Shown: positions 8,232-17,808 of the stretch, piece after piece
Layout of the letters: each line of letters starts with the position of its first letter
Position numbering within the stretch: position 1 is the first letter of the stretch
Assembly (NCBI GenBank): GCA_947626765.1
Contig: CANQTQ010000010.1
Span: 1-47,351, forward strand
Length of the DNA stretch: 47,351 bases
Reading direction: 5' to 3'
DNA from: an uncultured Clostridia bacterium
GTDB lineage: Bacteria > Bacillota > Clostridia > TANB77 > CAG-508
Translations under genes and position numbers: made by a program
The notes under the pieces: model-generated
What the model saw: only the letters and a program-made list of their open reading frames with translations
Databases searched by the model: none
Told to the model about the DNA's origin: nothing

Positions 8232-9506
8232 CTACCTCTTTGCTTTCATAAATTTTTCATATCTATATTTTGCAGCTATATCTTCGTCAAATATTTCTTT
8301 TACTTTTGATTTACTATACTTTAATTCATTTAGTGCTATTTCTTTGCAATTTTCTTTACCTATTAATTCTATCAATGAATAAGGTGGAATCCAGTTAAAT
8401 CCTTCAGCCATTGCTATATCACAGTCTGTTTTATTTTCTGCTATCTGTTTTGAAATACTAATTGAATAAATAATGTAACTTACTAATAAATTTCTACATA
8501 TTTTTGCTTCACTTGATTTGTCTTTTATTATTACATTTATTCCTTCTTTGTAATCTCCTACTTTAAAGTTTTCTATAACTTTATCAATAAAAGGAATATC
8601 ATATTTTCTTATTTCTCTATATTCATCATTCTTTATATCATATACTAAACTTCCTGAATATTTATATAGTCCATCATCTACCTTTGCACCAATTTTACCT
8701 CGTTCTATTAACTTGTTCACATAATGTGGAAGCTTAAAACTTTCGTGTAAATAGTCGTTTGTATTTGCATAAATATTATCAACTATTGCTTTATGAACAT
8801 CCAAACCAACAAAGTCAGCAGTGGCTATTGGACTCATATTTCTTCCAGTAAACGCCCCTAATATTGTATCAATATAATCTATACCACCTTGATTTTTATA
8901 TTCATCTGCATATTGCATGGCTTGATTAATAAACTGAAAGCCTATTCTATTAGCTAAAAATCCAGGTCCATCTTTTACTTTAATAACTTTTCGTATTAGC
9001 TTTTTCTCTAAATATTCTTTAACATCATTTTCTACATTTTTATCTGTATATTTTGATGGAATTAACTCACAAAGTAACATATTATATGGTGGATTAAAAA
9101 AATGTATTCCCATAAATCTTTTTTTGTTTTCTTCATTGTAACATTTTGAAAGTTCATTAATTGATATTCCAGATGTTATAGAAGAAGCTATTGCAGTATT
9201 TTTCATGTACTTATTAATAGTTTCGTGTATTTGCTTTTTAGCATTTAATTCTTCTGCAATTGTTTCTATAATTAAATCAGATTCTTTTATACATTCTTCT
9301 ATTTCACTATAATCTTTTGCTACCATATTATCTATTATTGAATTTGCTTTTACTGATTTTCCTGCTTTAATTATTGCTTGATTAGATTTTTCTAGTGTTC
9401 TTGATACCATATATACTTTTGCATCTCCAAACGATGCAAATATTGCTGACACTCCTACTCCTAATGTGCCATTTGCACCAACTACTGCAACTGTTTTTAT
9501 ATCCAT
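8232..9506 (-). CDS. 3-hydroxyacyl-CoA dehydrogenase family protein
   Basis: 424 residues. An N-terminal Rossmann motif (G10-A-N-G-T-L-G16) precedes the family motif HFFNP with catalytic His135. The GFLANRI segment marks the start of the C-terminal helical domain. The protein is longer than the roughly 280-residue single-domain 3-hydroxybutyryl-CoA dehydrogenases, so the C-terminal helical region is extended or duplicated. The expected reaction is reversible NAD(P)H reduction of 3-oxoacyl-CoA to 3-hydroxyacyl-CoA. The start codon overlaps the end of the membrane acyltransferase gene by 10 bases and the thiolase follows after 5 bases, so the three are translationally linked. Confidence 0.85.
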   Translation of the reverse strand: MDIKTVAVVGANGTLGVGVSAIFASFGDAKVYMVSRTLEKSNQAIIKAGKSVKANSIIDNMVAKDYSEIEECIKESDLIIETIAEELNAKKQIHETINKYMKNTAIASSITSGISINELSKCYNEENKKRFMGIHFFNPPYNMLLCELIPSKYTDKNVENDVKEYLEKKLIRKVIKVKDGPGFLANRIGFQFINQAMQYADEYKNQGGIDYIDTILGAFTGRNMSPIATADFVGLDVHKAIVDNIYANTNDYLHESFKLPHYVNKLIERGKIGAKVDDGLYKYSGSLVYDIKNDEYREIRKYDIPFIDKVIENFKVGDYKEGINVIIKDKSSEAKICRNLLVSYIIYSISISKQIAENKTDCDIAMAEGFNWIPPYSLIELIGKENCKEIALNELKYSKSKVKEIFDEDIAAKYRYEKFMKAKR

Positions 9507-10623
9507 TGCTTTGCTTTCTCCCTTACTACTACTTTTAATTCATTTCCTTTGCTAACTACAAAATCAACAAATTTGTTTTGTAAAGGTTGTATTAATGCTT
9601 GTCTTAGTAATTCAATTATTGAACATAAAACAAACATACCTAAAACACTAATAATAGTATGTACTATAAAATAGTTAGAATTAAAATATTGAGCTCCGCT
9701 ACCAAATATTTTCCAAATGAAATTTTTTGCAATTATATTCTCATGAATTATATATACACCTAATGTTGCACTTGATATTTTATTAATAAATTTACTAGAA
9801 TCTATATTTATATTTCTAAACAGTAAAAATAAAAATATTGAATTTATTAATACAAAAATAGAAGTTAATTTTGTAAAGTATAGTTCATGGCCCTGTAATA
9901 AAGCTATTTTCTTACTTAAGAAATCTAATCCTACAACACTAATTACTAATAATAAATATGATACAATTGTCCCTATAGCATTAATTTTAATTGATTTTTT
10001 ACTTGGCTTATAATATTTTTGTATAAATGCCCCTATTAAATATAATGTTATGAACCAGATAAATTTGCCCATTTCAAATTCTGCATTTAAGAATAAATCT
10101 ATAACACTTTGAATCATTACCAATATTATAATTAATAAACTATGTTCTTTTTTGGTCATATTATTTATTAATTTATTAATAAATGGTGAAAGTATATATA
10201 ACAAAATATAATTAGTTATAAACCAGTAATGAGCATATGATATTGGAAATATTGATTTTAATATTTGAGTTAAATCTAATTTCATAAAAAAACTACTTAC
10301 AATGCATATAGTAACTGTATATGTTAAAACTTGTAAGATTAAATTTAATAACTTTTTTATTTTAAATTTGCTATTAATCATAAAATATCCTGTAATTATT
10401 ACAAATACGTTCACTCCGAGTATGTGTTATACGACAAATATATAGAATTAAATTATTTATATTAATATAATTTGTTAGTTTCATTCCCGAATAAGAATAA
10501 TGGCTCATTAGAATCATTATCATACATATTATCCTTAGTAATTCTATATTTGATTGTCTTGGTTTAGTTTTATTTTTTTCTAATAAATCTCCGTGTGTCT
10601 ACGGTTTTAAGGCTTTCTTTCAT
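9497..10623 (-). CDS. Membrane acyltransferase (acyltransferase-3 family), interrupted by two CGG frameshift sites
   Basis: The body (from 10414 down) is a multi-helix acyltransferase-3 protein with the family segment GVNVFVIITGYFM. It lacks the N-terminal helix in that frame. The missing part lies upstream in another frame (SNIELLRII...MSHYS, a family hallmark) and joins by skipping one C at the CGG codon 10416-10418. That segment again has no start, but skipping one C at the CGG codon 10591-10593 joins it to an ATG at 10621-10623 with an AGGAG site. With both +1 shifts the product is 374 residues, normal for the family. Such proteins add acyl groups to sugars at the membrane. It overlaps the dehydrogenase gene by 10 bases. 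If CGG is not skipped, the gene is a pseudogene. Confidence 0.8.
10416..10418 (-). other. CGG +1 frameshift site, acyltransferase second site
   Basis: Context ACT-CGG-AGT in the incoming frame; skipping C gives ACT-GGA-GTG (Thr-Gly-Val) and enters the long downstream frame at the conserved GVNxFV segment. The unshifted frame stops within about 15 codons. Confidence 0.7.
10591..10593 (-). other. CGG +1 frameshift site, acyltransferase first site
   Basis: The eleventh codon after the ATG at 10623. Context ACA-CGG-AGA; skipping C gives ACA-GGA-GAT and opens the frame that encodes the conserved NIELLRII segment. The unshifted frame stops seven codons after the CGG. Confidence 0.65.
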
Positions 10624-10650
10624 TATCATCTTCTCCTCTCATCTTTTTTC

Positions 10651-10897
10651 TTTTAATTCCCCTAATGTTATTCTTACTATATAAGTCATTAAATTACTTA
10701 GTACTGTTTCTGGTTTTTCATATACTGTTGCAAAAGAACTAAATATAAATTTTTTTATATGATATTTTTCAATCATTTCTGGTTTACTATTCGCAAAATT
10801 ATCAATTATAATTACGTCTTCTTCTTTTTGTAATAATTCTATTGATGTATAACTTCCTATATATACAATTTTTTCTAGTAATAATACTTCATTTTTG
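10651..10897 (-). pseudogene. Decayed galE remnant
   Basis: Three blocks match the intact galE at the nucleotide level in the same order and strand. 10651-10697 resembles 6264-6310, 10702-10757 resembles 6505-6560, and 10766-10897 resembles 6777-6907. The parts in between are deleted and the frame is destroyed. No CGG is involved, so this is true decay. It fills most of the gap 10624-10972, the rest of which holds nothing I recognise. The remnant and the intact galE are direct repeats flanking 6970-10623. Confidence 0.8.
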
Positions 10898-10972
10898 CTT
10901 TCTTCCTATATACATCTTATAAATCTAATTTTTTATTTATGGCTAAAAAATATATTACTAAGAATAATAATA

Positions 10973-12022
10973 TTAATTCTTAATTTCTTTTATAATAGAT
11001 AGTGTTAATTTAATGCCATCACTTATATTCATATCTGTTTTCCATCCCAAACTTTCAATTTTTTTACTACTGATTTTTATTACTTTGACATTAGAATCAA
11101 TTTTTTTATCAAGTTCATTTTGTGGAATTTCAATTTTTAATTTAGTATTTGTATATTTACAAATTAATTCTGCTAATTCCTTGATAGATATTATATTTTT
11201 ATTATTAGAAATGTTATAGGCATTTCCTGGTATTCCATCAAATAAAACTTTAAAAATTCCACATATAGCATCTCCCACATAACAATATGACCTAGTTGAA
11301 CTTCCGTCACTTTTCATGAGTATATTTTCACCATTCGAAGCTTTCTTTATAAAATCTGAAACTGCTCTAGAATCATTTGCTGAAAATGTTGGACCATAAA
11401 TATGAGCTGGTCTTACTATTACTACATTTACATCATATTGTGAATAAAAAGAGGCACATAGTGTTTCTGATGCACGTTTTGAAGATGAATATGATGATCT
11501 TACATTTAAAATATCAATATAGCCATATTCATTTTCATTTAAGTCATTATCAAAATTGTCAATGAATCCATAAATATCACTACTGGATATATATAATATT
11601 TTGCATTTATTTCTTTTTGCTAAATTTAGCATATTTAATATTCCTAAATAATTTGCATTCATAGTTCCAACAGGATCTGTGATATATAACTTAGGATTAG
11701 CATTGCTTGCTCCATGAATAATATAATCTATATTGTTACAATTAAATGGCTCACAAACATCTTGAATTATTGGTATAAACAGTTCATTATCATAATAATA
11801 ACTAAAGCGTTCCCTAATTTTTTCTTTACTTCTACCCATAGCTATTATTGTAATATTGGTATTATAGTAAATATTAGCATAAATTAAAATATCAACTATA
11901 TAGGAACAAATTAATCCATTAGCTCCAGTAATTAAAATTCTTTTGTCTTTTATTCTTTCTAAATCTATTTTTTTTAACTGATAATCTAAATCTTTTAAAT
12001 AATTTTTACTATTAAACATCAT
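10973..12022 (-). CDS. NAD-dependent epimerase/dehydratase (extended SDR)
   Basis: 349 residues. The Rossmann motif GANGLICS is near residue 34, where the usual final Gly of GxxGxxG is replaced. The SSSDIYG strand is followed by an active-site region RSSYSSSKRASE (Y-x-x-x-K type), then RPAHIYGP and a C-terminal sugar-binding half. It resembles nucleotide-sugar epimerases or decarboxylases, but substrate specificity cannot be read. It overlaps the end of the IspD/TarI-type cytidylyltransferase gene by 11 bases and lies two genes from LicD. An epimerase/cytidylyltransferase/LicD set in capsule loci usually serves a CDP-linked substituent, so this enzyme may act on a CDP-polyol or its precursor (inference). 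Confidence 0.82.
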   Translation of the reverse strand: MMFNSKNYLKDLDYQLKKIDLERIKDKRILITGANGLICSYIVDILIYANIYYNTNITIIAMGRSKEKIRERFSYYYDNELFIPIIQDVCEPFNCNNIDYIIHGASNANPKLYITDPVGTMNANYLGILNMLNLAKRNKCKILYISSSDIYGFIDNFDNDLNENEYGYIDILNVRSSYSSSKRASETLCASFYSQYDVNVVIVRPAHIYGPTFSANDSRAVSDFIKKASNGENILMKSDGSSTRSYCYVGDAICGIFKVLFDGIPGNAYNISNNKNIISIKELAELICKYTNTKLKIEIPQNELDKKIDSNVKVIKISSKKIESLGWKTDMNISDGIKLTLSIIKEIKN

Positions 12023-12735
12023 TTTTTATCCATTCCCCCCTGTGAGTATGCAGTAATGCTTCAAATATTTCAATATCATCAACAGTAGTAATTTTTAAGT
12101 TTTCTTCAGATCCAAGTGAAAAATATATCTTTTCTCCAAGCATTTGCATCAATGAGCATGTAGCTGTAGTATTAGTAATTCCTCTCTTTTGTGCTTCAGA
12201 ATGTGCCCAAAGTAATTTTCCTAGAGAATAAATATGAGGAGTCTGGGTTCTAAATAGCTCATCTCTTGATATTTGTTCTATAGAAGATATTCCATCCTTA
12301 CTTTTAAAAACCGCTTCAGTACAAGGAATAGCAACAATAGCACTTCCATTTTTTTTATATACAGATATAGCATTAGAAATAATTTCATTACTAACAAATG
12401 GTCTGTTTCCATCATGAATTATTACGGCATCATCATCTTTAAAATGCTTTTTAATTTCCACTAATCCATTATAAATTGATTCTTGTCCTGTAATTCCTCC
12501 AGATACTATATAATGTAATTTAGTAATATTAAATTGCTTAGCATATGCATTTAAAATGTCATGCCAACCGGTCTAAGCAAACAACTACAATTTCATCAAT
12601 ACTTGGATGCTTTTGGAATGCTTCCAATGTATAAATTATTATTGGCTTATTGTCAATATGTATAAATTGTTTTGGTATGTCTTGTCCTGTTCTAGATCCT
12701 ATTCCAGCTGCAGTTAACAGTGCTATATTTTTCAT
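12012..12735 (-). CDS. IspD/TarI-type cytidylyltransferase with a CGG frameshift site
   Basis: The N-terminal frame has the nucleotidyltransferase start [19 protein letters not shown] and runs to VVVCLD. It then hits CGG (12568-12570) and stops after two more codons. Skipping the C gives GWHDIL..., followed by the family segments [14 protein letters not shown] and [10 protein letters not shown]. With the +1 shift the protein is 240 residues, the normal size for IspD/TarI. It would form a CDP-activated polyol, either CDP-methylerythritol or CDP-ribitol. The locus context (LicD, SDR, flippase) favours a CDP-polyol for the polysaccharide. The start at 12735 is set by an AAGGAGG site rather than the upstream in-frame ATG. 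The alternative is a frameshift pseudogene. Confidence 0.82.
12568..12570 (-). other. CGG +1 frameshift site, cytidylyltransferase
   Basis: Context GAC-CGG-TTG; skipping C gives GAC-GGT-TGG, the conserved Asp-Gly-Trp of the family. The unshifted frame terminates at TGA two codons after the CGG. Confidence 0.7.
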
Positions 12736-12795
12736 AAAATCCTCCTTTTTATAGCATAATGCCATAAACTATTTTTTCGTTTATTTTTATATACA

Positions 12796-14307
12796 TTATA
12801 CTTTGTTTTTTATTTTTAACAAATTTACAAAATATTTTAGCTCATCTGTATTTATATTTCCTATTAAATATATCACAACTGTAGTAATTACAGAAATTAT
12901 TCCATTCTTTATAAAGTTTATTAAATCACTATTAGCAATTGATATTTCAGCAATATAATATCCAAATAAAGCAGCAACGAATATTAATATGATGTTTTTC
13001 AAAGTAATTTTGTAATATTCTATTTTTTTTCTACCAAAAATCTTTTCAAAAATATACTTAGGATAGCTATAAAAAATCAAAAATAAATAACTCATTGCAG
13101 TTCCAATAATTACACCTGACATTCCGATAATTTTACATAAAATAATTGATGAAACTAAATTAATTAAAGCCATTATAATATACATAAGCTGATCTTCTTT
13201 GCATATTCCAGCTGCTTCTTTAAATATTGTTATGGACCTTCTAATACTATCCGAATATAGGTAAAGACAAAATGAAGCAACTATGCTAGTTGATAAGATG
13301 TATTCTGTTCCTAACCACAACTTTATAAAAGGCTTTATACAACATAAAAATCCAGTTATGCATATAGAAGTGATGAAAGTATTAACAAAGTTTATTTTTT
13401 TATATATTAAATAGTTTTTTTCTGTATTTTTTTCTGTAAGCAAATCACCAACACTAGCACCAAATCCAGATATCATTTCAAAGATAATTCCGCATAGTGC
13501 TGTAATAACAATGTGATAATTAGTATAATAGCCAACAAAAGCTACACCTAAAAATACTGAAATTATTATATTATCAATACCTTTATTTATCACAAAAGAT
13601 ATTTTCTGTAATAACATTGCTCTGATTCTAGAAAAAAAGTCCTTTTTTTCATTACAATCGATTTCTATAAAGTCTTCTTTAACATATGGATAATTTTTAT
13701 TAACATATACATTAATAATAATATTTTCAAGTAATCTATATAATAATTTAATAAACAAAAAATAATAGTAATTTTTTGTAATATATAATACAATAATTTG
13801 CATTACATTCATGAGTATAACATATCCTATATGAATAAAGTTGATAATATAATTTTTTTGATCAGCATATAATAATGAACGTTTATATGTCATTACATAG
13901 GATATCACAGTATCTAACAAAGATATCAAGTATAAAATTATAATATTATCATTAATTGAAGTATGACCCACTATCATAGGAATAAATGGAATCATAAAAA
14001 TTCCTAGTATTAAAACAAATAAAGCTACGTATCTATAGCAAACTTTATAAAAGTTTAACCACGATTTTATTTTTTCTTTGTTATTACTTGCAATAGGTTC
14101 GTATAATTTAAAAATAATTGTAGTACTTAGTCCTAACTCAGCGGCTGAAAGCATAGTTAGTATATTCGAAAATAATCCATTAACACCAGAATACTCAATT
14201 CCTAAAATCTTTATAATCATTCCTTGCGTTATAAAAGTAAATATCATTGTTACAAAATATGAACCTAAAGAACCAAGTATATTGTATATCGATTTTATCT
14301 TTCTCAT
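12796..14307 (-). CDS. Polysaccharide flippase (Wzx-like, MOP superfamily)
   Basis: 503 residues with about 12-14 hydrophobic helices spread over the whole length. The N-terminus (YNILGSLGSYFVTMIFTFITQG) and the GIEYSGVNGLFSNI segment are typical of Wzx-type exporters. It should move lipid-linked repeat units across the membrane for polymerisation outside. The start is one base after the LicD gene stop, and a possible IspD/TarI start follows downstream after about 60 bases. No frameshift or missing segment is visible. Confidence 0.88.
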   Translation of the reverse strand: MRKIKSIYNILGSLGSYFVTMIFTFITQGMIIKILGIEYSGVNGLFSNILTMLSAAELGLSTTIIFKLYEPIASNNKEKIKSWLNFYKVCYRYVALFVLILGIFMIPFIPMIVGHTSINDNIIILYLISLLDTVISYVMTYKRSLLYADQKNYIINFIHIGYVILMNVMQIIVLYITKNYYYFLFIKLLYRLLENIIINVYVNKNYPYVKEDFIEIDCNEKKDFFSRIRAMLLQKISFVINKGIDNIIISVFLGVAFVGYYTNYHIVITALCGIIFEMISGFGASVGDLLTEKNTEKNYLIYKKINFVNTFITSICITGFLCCIKPFIKLWLGTEYILSTSIVASFCLYLYSDSIRRSITIFKEAAGICKEDQLMYIIMALINLVSSIILCKIIGMSGVIIGTAMSYLFLIFYSYPKYIFEKIFGRKKIEYYKITLKNIILIFVAALFGYYIAEISIANSDLINFIKNGIISVITTVVIYLIGNINTDELKYFVNLLKIKNKV

Positions 14308-14308
14308 T

Positions 14309-15100
14309 TCACATTTCCCTCCAATATGCAGTTATTCCATGAGTAACTCTTTTTTCCATAGGAGGTAATTCCATATAATTTCCATAAGCATCTTTTAAAA
14401 CCTTATCATATTGAGATACGATATTAACATCGATTCCATTAAATTTTTTTCTTATTAAATTATCAAAAATATTTGCATCTTTTACTTGATTCTCAAATGG
14501 ATAACCCGTAAACTCACAAATGATTGAATTTCCTTTTGGATATTTCGTATATACCTTTTTGAAAGATTTATAAATTAGTTTTCTACCAATAATTTTATTA
14601 CAAATAAAATATCTAATGTATCTTAGCAATTTTTTATCTTCCGATTTACTAGGTTTTCTCAGTCCAGCAATCAATCTATTTTTAAACTTGATTTCATTGA
14701 AAAATTTTTTTCCATTTTTTTCTGGTATATAAAAAAATGAAAAAATGTCAATAAAAATTCCCAAATTTTCTATTTCCTCATAATTATTTTCATACAATTT
14801 CGTACGTTTTGATACTAATTTTGAATGTGAAGAATAGTAGTTATCACAATTTTCATAAGTTAATAGTTCAAACTCATTATTATTAGTTTTTAAGATTTCT
14901 TTTAACTTTATAAAATCTTTATACATCATTCCAACATCAATATCATCATCCCATGGTATAATCCCATTATGTCTAACTGCCCCAATTAAGGATCCACCAA
15001 CTAATGAATATTTAATATTATTTTTTATACAAATATTATCTAGAAATTTTAATATTCGTATTAATTCCTTTTTACATTCCTCTTGTGACATTCTTTTCAT
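14309..15100 (-). CDS. LicD-family phosphotransferase
   Basis: 263 residues from the chosen ATG at 15100, which has an AAAGGA site at good spacing. The frame continues 29 codons upstream to an ATG at 15187 without a visible ribosome binding site, so the longer form is possible. The LicD signature is clear: YSLVGGSLIGAVRHNG followed by the metal-binding IPWDDDIDVGM at about residues 27-55. Family members transfer phosphocholine or related phospho-substituents from CDP-activated donors to glycans. Here the partner is probably the CDP-polyol made by the cytidylyltransferase two genes downstream. The product would add a phosphodiester-linked group to the repeat unit. Confidence 0.88.
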   Translation of the reverse strand: MKRMSQEECKKELIRILKFLDNICIKNNIKYSLVGGSLIGAVRHNGIIPWDDDIDVGMMYKDFIKLKEILKTNNNEFELLTYENCDNYYSSHSKLVSKRTKLYENNYEEIENLGIFIDIFSFFYIPEKNGKKFFNEIKFKNRLIAGLRKPSKSEDKKLLRYIRYFICNKIIGRKLIYKSFKKVYTKYPKGNSIICEFTGYPFENQVKDANIFDNLIRKKFNGIDVNIVSQYDKVLKDAYGNYMELPPMEKRVTHGITAYWREM

Positions 15101-15214
15101 AGGTACATCCTTTCTTTCCTCTTTATCTATAAATTTAAGAGAATATATTAATATACCATCTTTTAAATATTCTTTTTTGTATTGCATTCTACTATTGCTA
15201 CTGCTACTAAAATA

Positions 15215-16411
15215 TTATTCGTAATTTTCATTTCTAACTATTATTTTTTTGTCTTCAACATTTATATATTTATAAAGCATAATTATTATCCAAAATAATG
15301 CTTGTCTTTGATTTAATAAAGTAAAACTCTCGACCAATAGAGCAATATAGGCAACTAAATAATCCTTTTTCATACCTTTTAATTTGATATAAATCCACTT
15401 AATTAAAATTAAAAATGGTATTATGCCATAACAGAATAATATACTTGGAAATGTTGCATGTATTTCTCCATAGTGTACAGTTTTTTCAAATCTTTCATAC
15501 TTTCCACCACCAGCTCCAAATAAGATATATTGTGGATAGTAATATATTTTATCATAACCTCTTTCTTCTAATAAATTTATTTCGTTTTTAGAATTATCAG
15601 TATTTAATTTGTTTAATTTTTCAATAACTCTGTTAACCATATGATTATTAGATATCTTATCTAATAAGATTTCATTTTTTAAAGGATTAATAGTCAATAT
15701 TATTAATGATAATATAAATGTTGTTGTTAAAATCAAAACAAATGTCAATTTATATTTCTTTAAATATATAGGTATTTTCGTTACGAAATTTATTATATAG
15801 AGTAACAAAAAGGCACATATTCCTAAGAACATACCTGTTGAACTACATTCAAAAATTAAATACACCGATATTAATAAATATAAGAACACATTTTTAATAT
15901 TTTTATATCGTATATTTATTATATATATATAACAAAAGCTTAATAATATATAGTATCCGAATTGATTTGGGTCATTAAATGTCCCCATATATCTAAAGCC
16001 TCCATATATTTTTCCTATATTTAAAAAACATAAAATTAATTGTATTATAAGATTAAATTTTAATATATTACTAATATTAATTAAAAACGTTTCTTTTTTT
16101 TCGCAAGCAAAAGCAAATAATATAACTGCTATTAAATTAAAAACAAAGTATATACTCGATAGTAAAAAATCAACATCATTATATATTAAATAATATATTG
16201 TATTTATTAATATTGTAATAAACACAAATATCACGAAATGTCTTTCTGAATTGATAATTTTTTTTACATTAATTCTATTTTTGTCAATTAGCATGAAAAA
16301 TATTAATGCCAATACTATAAATAGATCTCCAGGCTGAATTGAGCCAGATTGAAAAATATAATATGGTTTTAATAATAGATAAATATACAAACAAGCATAA
16401 AAAATTTTCAC
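15215..16411 (-). CDS. Probable Wzy-type O-antigen/capsule polymerase
   Basis: 398 residues from a GTG start at 16411, chosen because a GGAGGAG site lies 5 bases upstream; an in-frame ATG at 16438 has no such site. About ten to eleven hydrophobic helices are seen. A long non-membrane loop near residues 250-315 contains charged and aromatic residues, as in Wzy/O-antigen ligase proteins. It is expected to polymerise lipid-linked repeat units on the outer face of the membrane. Sequence conservation in this group is poor, so the call rests on topology and its place between glycosyltransferase and flippase genes. Confidence 0.75.
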   Translation of the reverse strand: MKIFYACLYIYLLLKPYYIFQSGSIQPGDLFIVLALIFFMLIDKNRINVKKIINSERHFVIFVFITILINTIYYLIYNDVDFLLSSIYFVFNLIAVILFAFACEKKETFLINISNILKFNLIIQLILCFLNIGKIYGGFRYMGTFNDPNQFGYYILLSFCYIYIINIRYKNIKNVFLYLLISVYLIFECSSTGMFLGICAFLLLYIINFVTKIPIYLKKYKLTFVLILTTTFILSLIILTINPLKNEILLDKISNNHMVNRVIEKLNKLNTDNSKNEINLLEERGYDKIYYYPQYILFGAGGGKYERFEKTVHYGEIHATFPSILFCYGIIPFLILIKWIYIKLKGMKKDYLVAYIALLVESFTLLNQRQALFWIIIMLYKYINVEDKKIIVRNENYE

Positions 16412-16619
16412 AGTTTCTCCTCCAATATACTTTTTCATTATCTAATTAATTTTCATATGTTTTTTCATTTCATTGACAATATTTTCAAATCATATTTTAG
16501 TTATAAGTCTTTTAGGAATTATAATCTTTATTTGAATTATAATTTTTAATTTTTCACAAAATCTCTTTATATTATAAAATATGTAACCACTTCTCTCATT
16601 TTCTAACAAATCTATCATT

Positions 16620-16973
16620 TCACAACAATTTCATTTGACTGTCAGCAAGCTGCAAGCTAAAGACTCCATGAAATTAATAGGTAGTTCTTCTCTTAAAGAT
16701 GAAGAAACATCAATATTAGGTTGTAATTATTATATCTGTATATTTGGCTATAAACTATTCAATTGACAAGGAACAATCTAATTTTTAAAATGTGCTCTTT
16801 TGTAAAAAACGAAAACTATGTGTAGCATATATTGCCATTTTTTGTTCTTTCTTATCTTTTTAGTTGCTAATTAAGTTAATACTCTACTAACCAAGAGTAG
16901 ACTTTGAATATTTTTAAAGATGCATATAGAATCCATTGATATGATTGTTACTGCTACTATAAATAAAACTTTT
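16620..16973 (-). pseudogene. Decayed glycosyltransferase family 4 remnant
   Basis: Blocks here match the intact GT4 gene at 17809-18906 on the same strand. 16795-16971 resembles stretches of that gene's N-terminal half: the ATVTDHINGFHIPYL start, the HCHTP/AAKKARKKGTRVIYTAHGFH region and the ITINEEDYELAK neighbourhood. 16640-16720 resembles the EGLPINLVEAA region. Many stops and deletions remove any reading frame. It sits between the polymerase and the GT2 gene and fills most of the 560-base gap 16412-16973. The stretch 16412-16620 shows nothing I recognise. Confidence 0.65.
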
Positions 16974-17780
16974 TTATTTTTTCTTATTTAATTTTTTCTT
17001 ATGTAATATATTATATAGTTTTTCAGGCATTAAATATATAAAAAAAGGTCTCAAGCAATATATGTACTTATAAAAAGGAATATTTAGCATTTTATAGCCA
17101 ATATATCTAACTCTTATTTCATTTTTTCTAGCATTCCAGTTTCTTCTTTTATATGCTTCTTTGTTATCTCTCATTTTATATAATGGTTCACTCAAATTAT
17201 ATCCTATATATCCTCTAGCATATATCTTAAACCATAAATGATAATCTTCCACTCTTAGAAGTTTTTCATCTACAGTATATCCTTGTACTTCTTCTAAAAC
17301 TGCTTTTCTTATCATTACTGGTGCATGCGCAAATGGTGGACCAATTACGAAGTCATCTTTTTTAGGTATTGGTTTGGAATTAGATTGCCCCCATTCTCCT
17401 GTTTCATCAAAATGTATCATACTTGAACTTACTAACGCATATTCTGGATGTTCTTCTAAAAAAATATATTCCTTTTCTAATCTATCCTCTACAGAAACAT
17501 CATCTCCATCTTGCCTAGCAATATATTTTCCTTTTGCCTTTTTTAAACAATTATTTAGAGTTTCATTAAGTCCTAAATTCTTATCATTTTTTAATAGTAT
17601 AATTTTATCTGGATATTTTTCTTGATATTCTTTTGCAATATTATATGTATTATCTGTTGAACCATCATCACACATAATAAGTTCCCAGCTTTTAAAGGTT
17701 TGACTTAATACAGAATCAATAGATTCTTTTAAATATTTTCCACAATTATATATTCCCATAATAATTGATATATTAGGCAT
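16974..17780 (-). CDS. Family 2 glycosyltransferase
   Basis: 268 residues. The GT-A fold start ISIIMGIYNCGKYLKESIDS is followed by CDDGSTDNT and the metal-binding RQDGDD (about residue 90). Downstream are the APVMIRKAVL and VEDYHLWFKI segments that supply the general base (ED near residue 180). It should transfer a sugar from a nucleotide donor to a lipid-linked acceptor at the inner membrane face. It follows the intact GT4 gene by 28 bases and precedes the GT4 remnant, so it is flanked by related GT4 sequences. The sugar specificity is unknown. Confidence 0.9.
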   Translation of the reverse strand: MPNISIIMGIYNCGKYLKESIDSVLSQTFKSWELIMCDDGSTDNTYNIAKEYQEKYPDKIILLKNDKNLGLNETLNNCLKKAKGKYIARQDGDDVSVEDRLEKEYIFLEEHPEYALVSSSMIHFDETGEWGQSNSKPIPKKDDFVIGPPFAHAPVMIRKAVLEEVQGYTVDEKLLRVEDYHLWFKIYARGYIGYNLSEPLYKMRDNKEAYKRRNWNARKNEIRVRYIGYKMLNIPFYKYIYCLRPFFIYLMPEKLYNILHKKKLNKKK

Positions 17781-17808
17781 TTTTTCACCTCTTTTATATT
17801 AATTTTGT

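Noticed and set aside
10651..10897. Possibility that the galE-like region is a second gene rescued by CGG skipping
   Set aside because: No CGG is present, two large internal blocks are deleted and several stops remain; this is true decay.
16620..16973. Possibility that the GT4-like region is an intact gene with frameshift sites
   Set aside because: It has no CGG triplet in the needed sense and too many stops and deletions.
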